From contig JAUHWC010000001.1 of assembly GCA_030424845.1 (NCBI GenBank), positions 558,001 through 622,000 of the forward strand: a stretch of 64,000 nucleotides of DNA, given 5' to 3'. Both the position numbers and the translations under genes were made by a program. Within the stretch, counting starts at the first letter, position 1. Each line of letters opens with the position of its first letter. The DNA comes from Alphaproteobacteria bacterium. Its GTDB lineage: Bacteria > Pseudomonadota > Alphaproteobacteria > Sphingomonadales > Sphingomonadaceae. Below are positions 55,586 to 64,000 of this stretch, in pieces. The notes beneath the pieces were generated by a model, which was given only the letters and a program-made list of their open reading frames with translations, was not told where the DNA came from and ran no database searches.

Positions 55586-56289
55586 CAGCTATCCGTACCG
55601 CTCTTGCGCGCAGCAGGCACATCAAGCGGCAACTGCTGCTGGCGAATGGCCTGCAATTCAGCCTTCAGCGCGGCCAGTTCCTTTTCCAGCGCATCGACCC
55701 GCGCATTGTCCGGCTCGCACGGCTCGTCACACGGCGTGCCATAGGGAATGAACTCGCGCAGCCAGGTTTCGGCCGGGACCAGCGTGGAACGGGCCTTGAG
55801 ACCGATCATCGTCGCGCCTTCGGGGACATCGTCGGTCACCACGGCATTGGCACCGACACGGGCACGTTCACCCACGGTGATCGGGCCGATGACCTGCGCC
55901 CCCGAACCGATGATCACATTGTCGCACAGCGTCGGGTGGCGCTTGCCGCCCTGGCCGCTGGTGGGGTTGGTGCCGCCCAGCGTGACGCACTGGTAGATGG
56001 TGACGTTGTCACCGATCTCGGCCGTTTCGCCGATCACCGTGAAACCGTGGTCGATGAAGAAGTTCTTCCCGATCTTGGCGCCGGGATGGATATCGATTGC
56101 CGTCATCCAGCGGCTGAAATGGTTCACCAGGCGCGCAAGGAAGAACAGGTCCGCCTCGAACAGCCAATGCGCCAGGCGGTGATAGGCCAGCGCCCAAACA
56201 CCCGGATAAAGCAAGATTTCCCAGCGCGAACGGGGCGCAGGGTCCCGTGCACGCACGGAGTCCAGATAGCTGATCAGGCGTTCAAACAT
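55585..56289 (-). CDS. cysE: Serine O-acetyltransferase (EpsC/CysE-type)
   Basis: CysE acetylates L-serine with acetyl-CoA, the first step of cysteine synthesis. The 234-residue protein has an N-terminal helical part and a left-handed beta-helix of hexapeptide repeats, with IDIHPGAKIGKNFFIDHG, GETAEIGDNVTIYQCVTLGGT and the GGKRHPTL block with the catalytic His. The C-terminal coiled-coil-like tail is longer than in E. coli. It overlaps DUF2794 and follows hdaA by 30 bases. Confidence 0.9.
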   Translation of the reverse strand: MFERLISYLDSVRARDPAPRSRWEILLYPGVWALAYHRLAHWLFEADLFFLARLVNHFSRWMTAIDIHPGAKIGKNFFIDHGFTVIGETAEIGDNVTIYQCVTLGGTNPTSGQGGKRHPTLCDNVIIGSGAQVIGPITVGERARVGANAVVTDDVPEGATMIGLKARSTLVPAETWLREFIPYGTPCDEPCEPDNARVDALEKELAALKAELQAIRQQQLPLDVPAARKSGTDS

Positions 56290-56319
56290 TGCAAGAACCA
56301 GTTTCCCACCAAAACATTT

Positions 56320-56946
56320 TCAAAGCAAGCGCGGCTCTTCCGGGCCTTGCACCGCTTCAAGGGCAGCGCGCCATATACCCATGCTAGGTGGGGATTTTCT
56401 TTCCAGGCTCAAGCGGTCAATCATTTCCACCAGTCTTTCCAGCGCTTGCTGGGATCGCGGCGCGCGCGGCACGAGGTATTCGGCGGCATCGGGGCCAAGC
56501 GGCAAGGCCCTCTCCGCCGCGAGCGAGAGGAGCAGTTCCGCCGCAATTGCATCATCGGGCGGGCCGATTTCCAGCTGCAGGACTGCGCCCAGCCGCGACC
56601 TAAGGTCAGGCAGGGTGATCTCCCACGGCGGCTCCCCGCCCACAACCAGCAAGGGCGTGCCGCTTTCCTGCGCTCGGTTCCAGCGATGGAACACCTCGTC
56701 CTCGGCCATGTCCTGCGCATCGTCCAGCGCATCGCCGGCACCGCTGGCCGCGAACCAGCGCGCGAACAGCGACTTGCCCGAACGCGGCGGCCCGGTCAGC
56801 AAGGCTGTGCGAAAGGGCCAGTTTTCCGGGGCAGAGAGCGCTTCTGCCACATGCCTGTTGCCAGCACCGATGATGATGCGCTGCGGACCGGAGGTTCCGG
56901 CTTTCAGCGGCAGGGCGATCTGCGACGGGGCAATCGGCGGGGACAT
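56320..56946 (-). CDS. hdaA: DnaA regulatory inactivator HdaA
   Basis: HdaA is a small DnaA-like AAA+ protein that helps the replication clamp trigger DnaA-ATP hydrolysis. The 208-residue protein has N-terminal [13 protein letters not shown] (with a possible clamp-binding QxxLPL motif), Walker A GPPRSGKS and a Walker B-like LDDAQDM, and lacks the DNA-binding domain IV of DnaA. It follows a DUF2066 gene in a run with cysE and DUF2794. Confidence 0.85.
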   Translation of the reverse strand: MSPPIAPSQIALPLKAGTSGPQRIIIGAGNRHVAEALSAPENWPFRTALLTGPPRSGKSLFARWFAASGAGDALDDAQDMAEDEVFHRWNRAQESGTPLLVVGGEPPWEITLPDLRSRLGAVLQLEIGPPDDAIAAELLLSLAAERALPLGPDAAEYLVPRAPRSQQALERLVEMIDRLSLERKSPPSMGIWRAALEAVQGPEEPRLL

Positions 56947-56966
56947 GGCAGCAAGTGTGCGCCCTG

Positions 56967-58235
56967 TCAGCGCGATATGGCAAGCGCGTTGGCGCCTTCC
57001 GTCACGCTCCAGCCGTTGGCGCGCAGGGCTGCCGCCAGTTCGGACAGGCTGCCGGCATAATCGACCCGGATCACCGAAGTGCCGCCGATAGCCGTGCTGG
57101 TCACCGAAAGGCCGCGCACCCCTGCAACGGCGCGAAGGCCGGACAAGGCGCCGTCGAAACTGCGCGGATCGGGCGTTGCCGCCTGCACCGTGATGGCGGT
57201 GATGACGGGTGCCTGCACCGGGGCCGCACCGTCGAGCACCGGTTGCGCCTCGATGATCGGCATCTCGCCGGCCAGGGCCGCTTGCTCGGCCTGTTCGGCG
57301 GCGGCGGCGGATTCCAGCAAGGCGCGGATTTCGGGGCTGATTTCGACCATGTCGAGCGTCAGCGTGGGATCGGGGCGCAAGGTTCCGCGTGCCAGCGCCG
57401 CCTGGAAGATATCGTCGAAACGGGCGACGGCCCGCTCCATCATGTCCGGCACCCCAGCGGCGCTATCGGCATCCAGCGTGAACTGCGCGAGGAAGCGGTT
57501 ATCCGGCCCGTAGCGCGCGGTGAAATGACCTTCCACCGGACCGCCGGGCCACTGGTATTCCAGCCGCGCGACGGGAATGAGGACATCGGCAGCGCTGAAC
57601 TGGTCCAGCACCACGTTCCACCAGGCCCGGCTGCGACGGCCGGTCTGGCCGTAGGTCAGCAGCAGGGATTCGCCGCCGGCACCCGAGGGACGCACGTAAT
57701 CGATGGTAGAGGATCCGAACTGGTATTCCGCCCATGCCCGCTGCCAGTCATTGCGGTATTCGAACATGGTCTGGGTTCCGGCAGTCACCGTCACCGGCAA
57801 GGTGAGCATGGGGGCCGAGCGCGCCTGAGCACCGCCGCCGCCCAGCAAGCTGCCTGCCCGCTGGCGATCGAAGATCACGCCCAGGCGCGCGACATAGCGG
57901 CGCGGGCCGATCTGTTCCTCCTCGACGACGATCGCGGAAACCAGCCCTTGCAGGCGCGAATCGGGAATGTCGGGACCATCAAGCCGTTCCCACGCGATAC
58001 GCTGCGCCTCGCGCCAGCCCTTTTCGCGGGCATCGCGCGGATTGTCGCCGCGCACATCCACCTCGATGCCGCGCACGTCGATATCGGTCGAACTGGCCAC
58101 CGGGGCGATCCCGCGTTCGCCGGAAACCTGCGCAAACAGCGCCGCACCGGCGGCAACCAGCAGCAATACGGGCGCAATGGCCAGCAAGGCGAGGCGGTGC
58201 GATTGCATGGGAGAAGGGGCGGCAAGGCTACTCAT
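56967..58235 (-). CDS. DUF2066 domain protein
   Basis: A 422-residue protein with an N-terminal membrane anchor or signal ([17 protein letters not shown]) and a DUF2066 region about residues 45-150, with the typical [23 protein letters not shown] segment. The C-terminal half (residues about 250-420) is not recognised, except that [18 protein letters not shown] looks like a small alpha/beta domain similar to metal-binding HMA folds. The start (58235 or 58208) is uncertain. It is upstream of hdaA with 20 bases between and divergent from purM. Confidence 0.75.
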   Translation of the reverse strand: MSSLAAPSPMQSHRLALLAIAPVLLLVAAGAALFAQVSGERGIAPVASSTDIDVRGIEVDVRGDNPRDAREKGWREAQRIAWERLDGPDIPDSRLQGLVSAIVVEEEQIGPRRYVARLGVIFDRQRAGSLLGGGGAQARSAPMLTLPVTVTAGTQTMFEYRNDWQRAWAEYQFGSSTIDYVRPSGAGGESLLLTYGQTGRRSRAWWNVVLDQFSAADVLIPVARLEYQWPGGPVEGHFTARYGPDNRFLAQFTLDADSAAGVPDMMERAVARFDDIFQAALARGTLRPDPTLTLDMVEISPEIRALLESAAAAEQAEQAALAGEMPIIEAQPVLDGAAPVQAPVITAITVQAATPDPRSFDGALSGLRAVAGVRGLSVTSTAIGGTSVIRVDYAGSLSELAAALRANGWSVTEGANALAISR

Positions 58236-58304
58236 CGGGGAAATCGCGGCCCTTTTGCCGAAAGGCGAGTGGAAATCCAAGCGCGAATGCGCCATTGGCA
58301 CTTC

Positions 58305-59402
58305 ATGGGTTCGAACGACACATCCTATACATACGAGCAGGCCGGCGTTTCCATCGATGCCGGCAACAGGCTGGTGAAGGCCATTGGTCCACTGGTGAAG
58401 GCAACCATGCGCCCCGGCGCGGACGGAGAGATCGGCGGCTTCGGCGGTTTCTTCGATCCCAAGGCCGCGGGCTACAGGGATCCGCTGCTGGTGGCGGGCA
58501 ATGACGGTGTGGGCACGAAGGTGAAGCTCGCCATCGACCATGACCGGCATGACCGCATCGGCATCGACCTTGTCGCAATGTGCGTGAACGATCTGATCGT
58601 CCAGGGCGCGGAGCCGCTGTTCTTCCTCGACTATTTCGCCACCGGCAAGCTGGAGAACGGCATCGCCGAACGGGTGATCGCCGGCATTGCCGAAGGCTGC
58701 AAGATGGCCGGCTGCGCGCTGATCGGCGGCGAAACCGCGGAAATGCCCGGCATGTATGCCGCCGGTGATTATGACCTTGCCGGTTTCTGCGTCGGCGCGG
58801 TGGAGCGCGGCGAACAGCTGACGGGCGAGAAGGTTGCCCCCGGCCACGTGCTGCTGGGGCTGGCAAGCTCGGGCGTCCATTCCAACGGTTATTCGCTGGT
58901 CCGCCGCCTGGCCGCGGACAAGGGCTGGAAGATGGAATCACCCGCGCTGTTCGACCAGGACCGACTGCTGGTGGACGCGCTGATCGAACCGACGCGCATC
59001 TATGTGAAGAGCCTGCTGCCGGTCATCCGCTCGGGCAAGATCGATGCGCTTGCCCATATCACCGGCGGTGGCCTGCTCGAGAACGTGCCGCGCGTGCTGC
59101 CTGATGGCGCGCACGCGGTTGTCGATGCCGACAGCTGGGAACTGCCGCGGCTGATGGCCTTCCTGCAGGCGCAGGGCAACATCGAGCCGGGCGAGATGGC
59201 GCGCACCTTCAATACCGGTATCGGCATGTTGCTGGCCGTCACGCCGGACAATGTGGCCGGTGTCACCGCAGAGCTGGAAGAAGCGGGCGAGACCGTGTTC
59301 CGCATCGGCGAGATCGTGGAAGGCGCGAAAGGCTGCACCGTGAAGGGTTCGGCGGGCACATGGTCTGCCAAGGCCAACTGGGAAGCCACGCATAATGCCT
59401 GA
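58305..59402 (+). CDS. purM: Phosphoribosylformylglycinamidine cyclo-ligase
   Basis: PurM makes AIR from FGAM with ATP. The 365-residue protein starts [20 protein letters not shown] and has [73 protein letters not shown] and [16 protein letters not shown]. It overlaps purN by eight bases. It starts 69 bases from the divergent DUF2066 gene. Confidence 0.95.
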   Translation: MGSNDTSYTYEQAGVSIDAGNRLVKAIGPLVKATMRPGADGEIGGFGGFFDPKAAGYRDPLLVAGNDGVGTKVKLAIDHDRHDRIGIDLVAMCVNDLIVQGAEPLFFLDYFATGKLENGIAERVIAGIAEGCKMAGCALIGGETAEMPGMYAAGDYDLAGFCVGAVERGEQLTGEKVAPGHVLLGLASSGVHSNGYSLVRRLAADKGWKMESPALFDQDRLLVDALIEPTRIYVKSLLPVIRSGKIDALAHITGGGLLENVPRVLPDGAHAVVDADSWELPRLMAFLQAQGNIEPGEMARTFNTGIGMLLAVTPDNVAGVTAELEEAGETVFRIGEIVEGAKGCTVKGSAGTWSAKANWEATHNA

Positions 59403-60432
59403 GGCACAGGCCTCACGCAGCGAAGCGGTAGGCCGCAAGCCAGCGTCCTCAGGCAGCGAAGCGGCAGGCCACGGCAGGAAGGCCAAGGTGGCGTGCCTGC
59501 TTTCGGGCAATGGCACCACCATGTCTTCCTTGCTGTTTGCCTCCAAGCTGCCGGGTTGCCCCTATGAAATCGTGCTGGTGGCATCGAACGTACCCGATGC
59601 GCCGGGACTGAAGATCGCCGCGGCGGAAGGGATCGCCACCTTCGCCCAGGACCACAAGGGCATGAGCCGCGAGGATCACGAGGCGATCATGGATGCCGCC
59701 CTGCGGAAGAGCGGCGCGGAATATCTCGCCCTGTGCGGCTACATGCGCATCCTCACCGCCGGCTTCGTCGAAGGGTGGGAGGGACGCATGGTCAACACCC
59801 ACCCTTCCCTGCTGCCCAAGTACAAGGGTCTGGACACCCACCAGCGCGCGATCGATGCGGGCGAGGAATTCGGCGGCTGTTCGGTGCATATCGTCACGCC
59901 GAAACTCGATGGCGGGCCGCTGCTCGGCCAGATGCCTGTGGCGATCCTGCCGACAGACACCGGGGAAAGCCTGGGCAAGCGCGTGATCCTGGCCGAATAC
60001 CAGCTCTACCCGCGCATGTTCGCCGATTATGTCGGGCGACATAACCGCGTCGACTGGCTGCTGGAGCAGGTCTCGCAGCGCGCCCTTGCCCTGCCCGAAG
60101 TGGAAGCGCGCGAAAGCCACGGCGCCCCCGGTTGGCGCACCAGCGGCAAGAGCGGCAGGTTCTTTGCATATCTTTCCGAATTCCACCATGGCGAACCGCA
60201 TATCGGCCTGCTGGTCAGGACGAGCGGGCAGGACGAGCTGCTCTCGCTGGTCGAACAGGCGCCCGATACCTACTACAAGCCCGCCTATTACGGCGCGAGC
60301 GGATGGGTCGGCCTGATCCTCAACCGGCCCGACCTCGACTGGGCGCATGTCGAACAATGGCTCGAACGCAGCTGGGCATCGGTTGCCCCCAAGCGCTTGA
60401 CGAAACTACGCAAAATCGCTGATCAGTTCTGA
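59395..60432 (+). CDS. purN: PurN fused to an MmcQ/YjbR-like domain
   Basis: A 345-residue protein. Residues about 30-215 are phosphoribosylglycinamide formyltransferase: [49 protein letters not shown], and the [20 protein letters not shown] block with the catalytic Asn/His/Asp region. Residues about 235-340 form a second domain like MmcQ/YjbR (CyaY-like fold): [36 protein letters not shown] and [17 protein letters not shown]. The first 28 residues are an odd extension with a repeat (SEAVGRK and SEAAGHG). It overlaps purM and sits two bases before a sulfotransferase gene. Confidence 0.88.
   Translation: MPEAQASRSEAVGRKPASSGSEAAGHGRKAKVACLLSGNGTTMSSLLFASKLPGCPYEIVLVASNVPDAPGLKIAAAEGIATFAQDHKGMSREDHEAIMDAALRKSGAEYLALCGYMRILTAGFVEGWEGRMVNTHPSLLPKYKGLDTHQRAIDAGEEFGGCSVHIVTPKLDGGPLLGQMPVAILPTDTGESLGKRVILAEYQLYPRMFADYVGRHNRVDWLLEQVSQRALALPEVEARESHGAPGWRTSGKSGRFFAYLSEFHHGEPHIGLLVRTSGQDELLSLVEQAPDTYYKPAYYGASGWVGLILNRPDLDWAHVEQWLERSWASVAPKRLTKLRKIADQF
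59411..59470 (+). repeat. 24-bp direct repeat at the start of purN
   Basis: Two copies of a 24-base unit (59411-59434 and 59447-59470) match at 22 of 24 positions and are 36 bases apart, which keeps the reading frame. The first copy also lies within an inverted repeat (GGCCT at 59409 and AGGCC at 59430). Both lie in codons that encode the extra N-terminal residues of PurN. Confidence 0.65.
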
Positions 60433-60434
60433 CC

Positions 60435-61634
60435 ATGGCCAGCATCCCGCATCGCCCCCACCTGCTTGCAAAATCGCGTTCGGCGGTGCTGGCGGACAAG
60501 GCGATCGCGGCGATCTGGGACAAGGGACTGCACGCGCAGCCGCCGCTGGAGGTGGACGCGCTGTGGCGCATCGGCGCGCGTGGCTTTTCCGCAGAGGACG
60601 AGGCCTTTGGCCGCAGCGCGCAGGAAGTGGCCGACTTCCGCGAGCGGCTCGCCATGCTCTGCAAGTCCCTGCGCGAGGAGGCGGACCTCAACGCGTTGGG
60701 GCACACCATGGCCTATGGCCAGATCACCAGCGCCATCCGCGTGCGTCATTCGCTGGGCCGGCAATGGCGGCAAAGGCCCGGGATCGAAAAGACACCCATC
60801 GTCGCCCCGATCATCGTGGTGGGGCAGATGCGGGCGGGCACCACGCGGATGCACCGCCTGCTGGCGGCCGATCCGGCCCATGCAGGCACCTGCCTCTATC
60901 ATGCGATGAACCCTGTGCGATCCTTCCCGGACTGGCGGCCGCTCAAGACATGGCTGGGCCTTTCCCTGGCACGCAGGATCAATCCGTGGATCGACAACAT
61001 GCACCCCTTCGGCGCAACCCGGGTGGACGAGGAGTTGCCGTGGCTGGCCCATGCGCTGTCCCCCGCCGCGCTGGAAGCGCAATACCGCATCCCCAGCTAC
61101 GTGGCCTTCAGCGAGAACCGCGATGCCGCGCCGGTCTATGCCGAGTTCGAGAGGATGCTGCGTACCGATGCGGCGATGATGCGCAATGCCGCCCTGCCCC
61201 GTGTGCTGAAATGCCCGCAATATGCCGAGGACCTGGCCGCGCTGCTGGACCGCTTCCCCGCTGCCCGGGTGGTGGTGACGCGCCGCTGCCGCGAGGAAGT
61301 TCTGGCGAGCACGATCTCGGTCGTCTCGTGCCAGATGGCCTACCAGAGCGACAGCGTGGAACTGGGCAGCATAGAGCGTGAGTGGCAACGCAAGCTGGAA
61401 CTGCGCGAGACACGCGTGGAGGATGCCTTGCGCAGCTTCGATGGTCCCGTGGCCGAAGTGGATTTCAACGACCTTGGCGAGGACTGGGCGCGCGAGATCG
61501 CCCGCGTCTATCGCGAACTGGGGCTGGACCTTACAGAGGAAGCGCTTGCCGCCATGCGTGCCGAGCAAGGCAGGGCCGCGCGCTCACCGCACCACGGCCA
61601 CCGCCTCAGCTACAGCAAGCTGGCTGACGCCTGA
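60435..61634 (+). CDS. Sulfotransferase family protein
   Basis: A 399-residue sulfotransferase-like protein (sulfotransferase_3 class). The 5'-phosphosulphate-binding loop is VVGQMRAGTTRMHRLLAADP, and AARVVVTRRCREEVLAST with Asp/Arg residues follows the 3'-phosphate-binding pattern. It would transfer sulphate from PAPS to an unknown acceptor. It begins two bases after the purN stop and may share its transcript. It ends 11 bases before the convergent DUF465 gene. Confidence 0.82.
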   Translation: MASIPHRPHLLAKSRSAVLADKAIAAIWDKGLHAQPPLEVDALWRIGARGFSAEDEAFGRSAQEVADFRERLAMLCKSLREEADLNALGHTMAYGQITSAIRVRHSLGRQWRQRPGIEKTPIVAPIIVVGQMRAGTTRMHRLLAADPAHAGTCLYHAMNPVRSFPDWRPLKTWLGLSLARRINPWIDNMHPFGATRVDEELPWLAHALSPAALEAQYRIPSYVAFSENRDAAPVYAEFERMLRTDAAMMRNAALPRVLKCPQYAEDLAALLDRFPAARVVVTRRCREEVLASTISVVSCQMAYQSDSVELGSIEREWQRKLELRETRVEDALRSFDGPVAEVDFNDLGEDWAREIARVYRELGLDLTEEALAAMRAEQGRAARSPHHGHRLSYSKLADA

Positions 61635-61645
61635 GCGCCCCGGGC

Positions 61646-61897
61646 CTAGGCTGCTGCCTTGGCCTTCTTCACGATCAGGCCGATCTCGTCGATCAGCGCA
61701 AGGCGCTTCTTCTTCAGCGTCTCGGCATATTCGTCGGAAGTGTTCTCGATCTCGCTCTCGATGCGGTGAATCTCGCGATTCACGTCGTGGTACTTGTCTG
61801 CCAGGTTCTGGAAGTGCGCATCTTCCATCTTGAGCTTGTGGAGGATGTGGTGATCCTGCGGGAATTCGTCAGCGAGTTCGTGGGGCGTATGGGACAT
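61646..61897 (-). CDS. DUF465 (YdcH-like) protein
   Basis: An 83-residue coiled-coil protein of the YdcH/DUF465 family. It has DHHILHKLKMEDAHFQNLADKYHDVN and ESEIENTSDEYAETLKKKRLALIDEI, typical of the family. Function is unknown. The ATG at 61897 is preceded by AGGAT. It lies downstream of ndk and its terminator. Confidence 0.85.
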   Translation of the reverse strand: MSHTPHELADEFPQDHHILHKLKMEDAHFQNLADKYHDVNREIHRIESEIENTSDEYAETLKKKRLALIDEIGLIVKKAKAAA

Positions 61898-61967
61898 GTC
61901 TGATCCTTTCGTCAGTCCGTTTCCCCACAGCTAGGCGATTCGCCGAGCGTCCACCTTGCGCGCAATC

Positions 61968-62004
61968 AAAAACCCCGCCGGACGTGATGCCCGACGGGGT
62001 TTTT
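61968..62004 (-). terminator. Bidirectional Rho-independent terminator after ndk
   Basis: A 10-bp stem AAAAACCCCG/CGGGGTTTTT with an inner CGG/CCG pair and 9-base loop, with T-rich ends on both strands. It lies 61 bases past the ndk stop on the leftward strand. Confidence 0.88.
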
Positions 62005-62064
62005 GACGGTTGCCTGTCCTGCCGCGTGGTTGCAGGAGGACGCGCGTTCCCGAATGCGGGAAGA

Positions 62065-62487
62065 TCAGCCGACGATTTCGTCTTCGTTGAAGAAGAAGGC
62101 GATCTCGATCGCGGCGTTCTCGTCGCTGTCCGAACCGTGGACCGAGTTGGCTTCGATCGATTCGGCATAGGTCTTGCGGATGGTGCCCTCGGCAGCGTCC
62201 GCCGGGTTGGTGGCGCCCATCACGTCACGGTTGCGCTTCACGGCGTCTTCGCCTTCCAGCACCTGCACCACGACCGGGCCGCTGATCATGAAGTCCACCA
62301 GTTCGCCGAAGAAGGGGCGTTCCTTGTGAACGGCATAGAAGCCTTCAGCCTGTTCGCGGGTCATGTGGATGCGCTTGGAGGCAACGACGCGCAGGCCGGC
62401 TTCTTCCAGCATCTTGGTGACCGCACCGGTCAGGTTGCGGCGCGTGGCATCGGGCTTGATGATCGAAAAAGTGCGGGTGACCGCCAT
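62065..62487 (-). CDS. ndk: Nucleoside diphosphate kinase
   Basis: Ndk transfers the gamma-phosphate from ATP to nucleoside diphosphates through a phospho-His intermediate. The 140-residue protein begins [18 protein letters not shown] and contains [17 protein letters not shown] with the catalytic His. The ATG 62487 has AAGGAA nine bases upstream; an ATG at 62502 is a weaker alternative. A terminator follows the gene. Confidence 0.95.
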   Translation of the reverse strand: MAVTRTFSIIKPDATRRNLTGAVTKMLEEAGLRVVASKRIHMTREQAEGFYAVHKERPFFGELVDFMISGPVVVQVLEGEDAVKRNRDVMGATNPADAAEGTIRKTYAESIEANSVHGSDSDENAAIEIAFFFNEDEIVG

Positions 62488-62637
62488 GGGGTGTTCCTTC
62501 ACGAATGTTCTATGTGTGATCCTGCGGCTTCCCGCCTTGCGGAAAGCACTCGCGCGCGCCCCTAGCGCCCCTGCCCCATTTGGGCAAGAGCGCGCATGGC
62601 GCAGCGCCTTGCGATCAATCGCCCGGCGAAGGGCGGC

Positions 62638-63147
62638 TTATTGGCCGAGGCCGGCGCTGCCCACGATCAGCTGCCCGCTGGTACCATCCCCGTTGGGAGA
62701 GGCGCTGAAGCTGAAGGTTTCACCATTGGCACCTTCCCCGCCGACCATCGAGCTGCCGTTCACATTGACTTCCATCTGGATCGCGATTCCCGCTGCTTCG
62801 GCTTGCGCGCGGTAGAACTTGACCAGCTCTTCCGGGCTGTCATCGCTCTGCATCAGCACCATCGAGCCCTGGCCATCGCCCTGGGTGATGTTGGTGGCCG
62901 AAATCACCGAGGCACCGGGATAGACCGAATAGCCTTCGGGAAGATCGGCATCCACATCGGAACCGGTGTTGATGGTGACCTGTTCGCCATCCTCGCCGGT
63001 GACGGTGATATTGCTTTCCCCACCCTCGGCATCGATTTCATAGGTGCCGGTTTCGCCGTCTTCGGTCTCGAACGTGCCTTCGGCATCCGGGCCGCCACAG
63101 GCCGCCACCAGCAATGCTGCTGCACTCACCCCGAGAATCTTGCGCAT
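62638..63147 (-). CDS. Putative lipoprotein of unknown function
   Basis: A 169-residue predicted lipoprotein: MRKILGVSAAALLVAAC has a lipobox VAAC. The mature part is acidic and contains the segment GYSVYPGASVISATNITQGDGQG and a C-terminal ASPNGDGTSGQLIVGSAGLG. I do not recognise a domain. It lies between holC and ndk on the same strand; the gap to holC is 59 bases. Confidence 0.72.
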   Translation of the reverse strand: MRKILGVSAAALLVAACGGPDAEGTFETEDGETGTYEIDAEGGESNITVTGEDGEQVTINTGSDVDADLPEGYSVYPGASVISATNITQGDGQGSMVLMQSDDSPEELVKFYRAQAEAAGIAIQMEVNVNGSSMVGGEGANGETFSFSASPNGDGTSGQLIVGSAGLGQ

Positions 63148-63206
63148 GGATCATGTCTCCCCTTGAATTGGCGGGAGAATAGGCCGCCGCCGCCCGAGCG
63201 CAAGCC

Positions 63207-63644
63207 TCAGGCGCGCTTCACCCATTTGCCGTTTTCGAGTTCATGGAACTCGCGCTCCACGTCATCGCGGTTGTCGAACTGCTTCCACGTGCTGCGCGCG
63301 GCAGCGCGGCCTTCATCGTCGAAGAACAGGAACACGCGCTCGAACCCTTCGGCCTCATCGCGCCACTGCCCGTCGGCCAGCGCCAGCAATCTCGCGCCAT
63401 TGGCAGCCTTGCAATCTTCCGAGAGCAGGATCGGCTGGCGCGCATCATGCGCCCCGCCCGCCTGCCCATGGGCGAGGAATTCCGCCGGGAAGGCCTGCCA
63501 CAGCGCCTGGTCGAGCGTGTCGCGCAGCCCCGCGTCCCCAGCGACCACCAGCAGGCGCTGGCCGCCGTTTGTCGCCGCCCGAGCGATCAGCGGCAGGACC
63601 CGTTCGACCGGCTGCGTGCCGCAGAGATAAAACCCTAGCGTCAT
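63207..63644 (-). CDS. holC: DNA polymerase III subunit chi
   Basis: Chi links DNA polymerase III holoenzyme to single-stranded-DNA-binding protein. The 145-residue protein begins [24 protein letters not shown] and has [22 protein letters not shown], and [20 protein letters not shown], as in alphaproteobacterial chi. The ATG overlaps the stop of the DUF2256 gene at ATGA. The holC-pepA neighbourhood is common. Confidence 0.87.
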   Translation of the reverse strand: MTLGFYLCGTQPVERVLPLIARAATNGGQRLLVVAGDAGLRDTLDQALWQAFPAEFLAHGQAGGAHDARQPILLSEDCKAANGARLLALADGQWRDEAEGFERVFLFFDDEGRAAARSTWKQFDNRDDVEREFHELENGKWVKRA

Positions 63645-63787
63645 GCGTTCACGCCCTTGCCCTGTCTGCGGCAGCGGTCGGAACAATAGCGGACATTGTC
63701 CCAGTCCCGCTCCCACTTCTTGCGCCAGGTGAACGGAAGGCCGCAGGCCGCGCAGATCTTGCTCGGCAAGTCGGACTTCTTCCGCAT
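63641..63787 (-). CDS. DUF2256 zinc-ribbon mini-protein
   Basis: A 48-residue protein that gene finders can miss. It has two Cys pairs, ICAACG and YCSDRCR, and the family core [18 protein letters not shown], which is the DUF2256 pattern. An ATG at 63796 could add three residues. It overlaps holC by four bases (ATGA) and lies 41 bases after the end of pepA, so the three genes are probably co-transcribed. Function is unknown. Confidence 0.82.
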   Translation of the reverse strand: MRKKSDLPSKICAACGLPFTWRKKWERDWDNVRYCSDRCRRQGKGVNA

Positions 63788-63828
63788 TCTGGGCATCTCT
63801 TCGGCCTACCGTTTCGCTGCTTGAGGCC

Positions 63829-64000
63829 TTACTCGCAGTTCTCGCGAACGAAGGTGTCGATCAGTCGTGCGCCGAAGCCGGTTGCGCCCTTGTCCCAGGT
63901 AGCACCCGGCTTGTCCGCCCAGACCATGCCCGCGATGTCGCAATGCGCCCAGTCGACGCCTTCCTCGACATAGCGCTGCAGGAACTGCGCCGCCGTGATC
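63829..64000 (-). CDS. pepA: Leucyl aminopeptidase (M17), C-terminal part
   Basis: The gene is cut by the window edge; the last 56 residues are visible and run to a TAA at 63829. AAQFLQRYVEEGVDWAHCDIAGMVW and the C-terminal GATGFGARLIDTF match the M17 leucyl aminopeptidase end, where the family motif is WxHxDIAG. The metal site lies outside the window. It is the first gene seen of the leftward pepA-DUF2256-holC run. Confidence 0.85.
   Translation of the reverse strand, partial: ITAAQFLQRYVEEGVDWAHCDIAGMVWADKPGATWDKGATGFGARLIDTFVRENCE

Overview
The window is a GC-rich (mid-60s percent by eye), densely packed chromosomal segment. It looks like an alphaproteobacterium of the order Sphingomonadales, most likely family Erythrobacteraceae; this is inferred from gene content and gene order, and no 16S rRNA gene is present. 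Supporting signs are the hisG-hisD-nusB-thiL-hppA order, TonB-dependent receptors with Sphingomonad-like features, an infA-maf-rne/rng-yacG-tRNA-Phe run, an hdaA-purM neighbourhood, and a pepA-(DUF2256)-holC-ndk run. I see no prophage, insertion sequence, CRISPR array or integrated island. Most genes are housekeeping or envelope genes, and no gap between genes exceeds about 250 bases.

Layout. 1-10.3 kb: end of an SMP-30-like protein, a PilZ protein, an M28 peptidase, CobS, three glutathione S-transferases with DUF1428, a J-domain protein and BolA, then pirin, YceI, FKBP and DUF2332 genes. 10.4-15.9 kb: hisG-hisD-nusB-thiL with overlapping start and stop codons, then the proton-pumping pyrophosphatase hppA. 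16-19 kb: a BcsL-like acetyltransferase overlapping a cupin/JmjC-like gene, and tesB. 19-29.6 kb: GH3 glucosidase, uvrC, a diguanylate cyclase, a BaiN-like flavoprotein and a TonB receptor with an unusual insert. 29.8-32.2 kb: infA, maf, RNase E/G-like gene, yacG, tRNA-Phe and a small unknown gene. 32.3-39 kb: two-subunit sodium/solute symporter, wrbA, FkbM methyltransferase, formate/nitrite transporter and a second TonB receptor. 39-47.5 kb: purC, two envelope/protease genes that are both broken (a frameshift and an in-frame stop), an iron-linked PepSY membrane protein with a Fur box, and purS-purQ. 47.5-54 kb: a GGDEF-EAL protein, then glmU, an unknown gene and glmS. 53.8-64 kb: gph, DUF4328, DUF2794, cysE, hdaA, DUF2066, purM, purN, a sulfotransferase, DUF465, ndk, a lipoprotein, holC, a DUF2256 mini-gene and the end of pepA.

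How the genes work together. De novo purine synthesis is represented by purC, purS, purQ, purM and purN in three separate loci. UDP-GlcNAc supply (glmU and glmS) is one probable operon. Cyclic-di-GMP control appears as two turnover enzymes and one PilZ receptor. Iron and substrate uptake appears as two TonB receptors and the PepSY protein.

The most unusual observations are these: terminator-like hairpins in the presumed 5' leaders of purC, hppA and the DUF4328 gene; a duplicated cysteine-bearing, EF-hand-like insert in a TonB receptor; a PurN-MmcQ/YjbR fusion with a 24-bp repeat at its 5' end; an SOS-type LexA box between uvrC and a diguanylate cyclase gene; and two disrupted genes side by side at 40-45 kb. 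I did not find an obvious new defence or mobile system.
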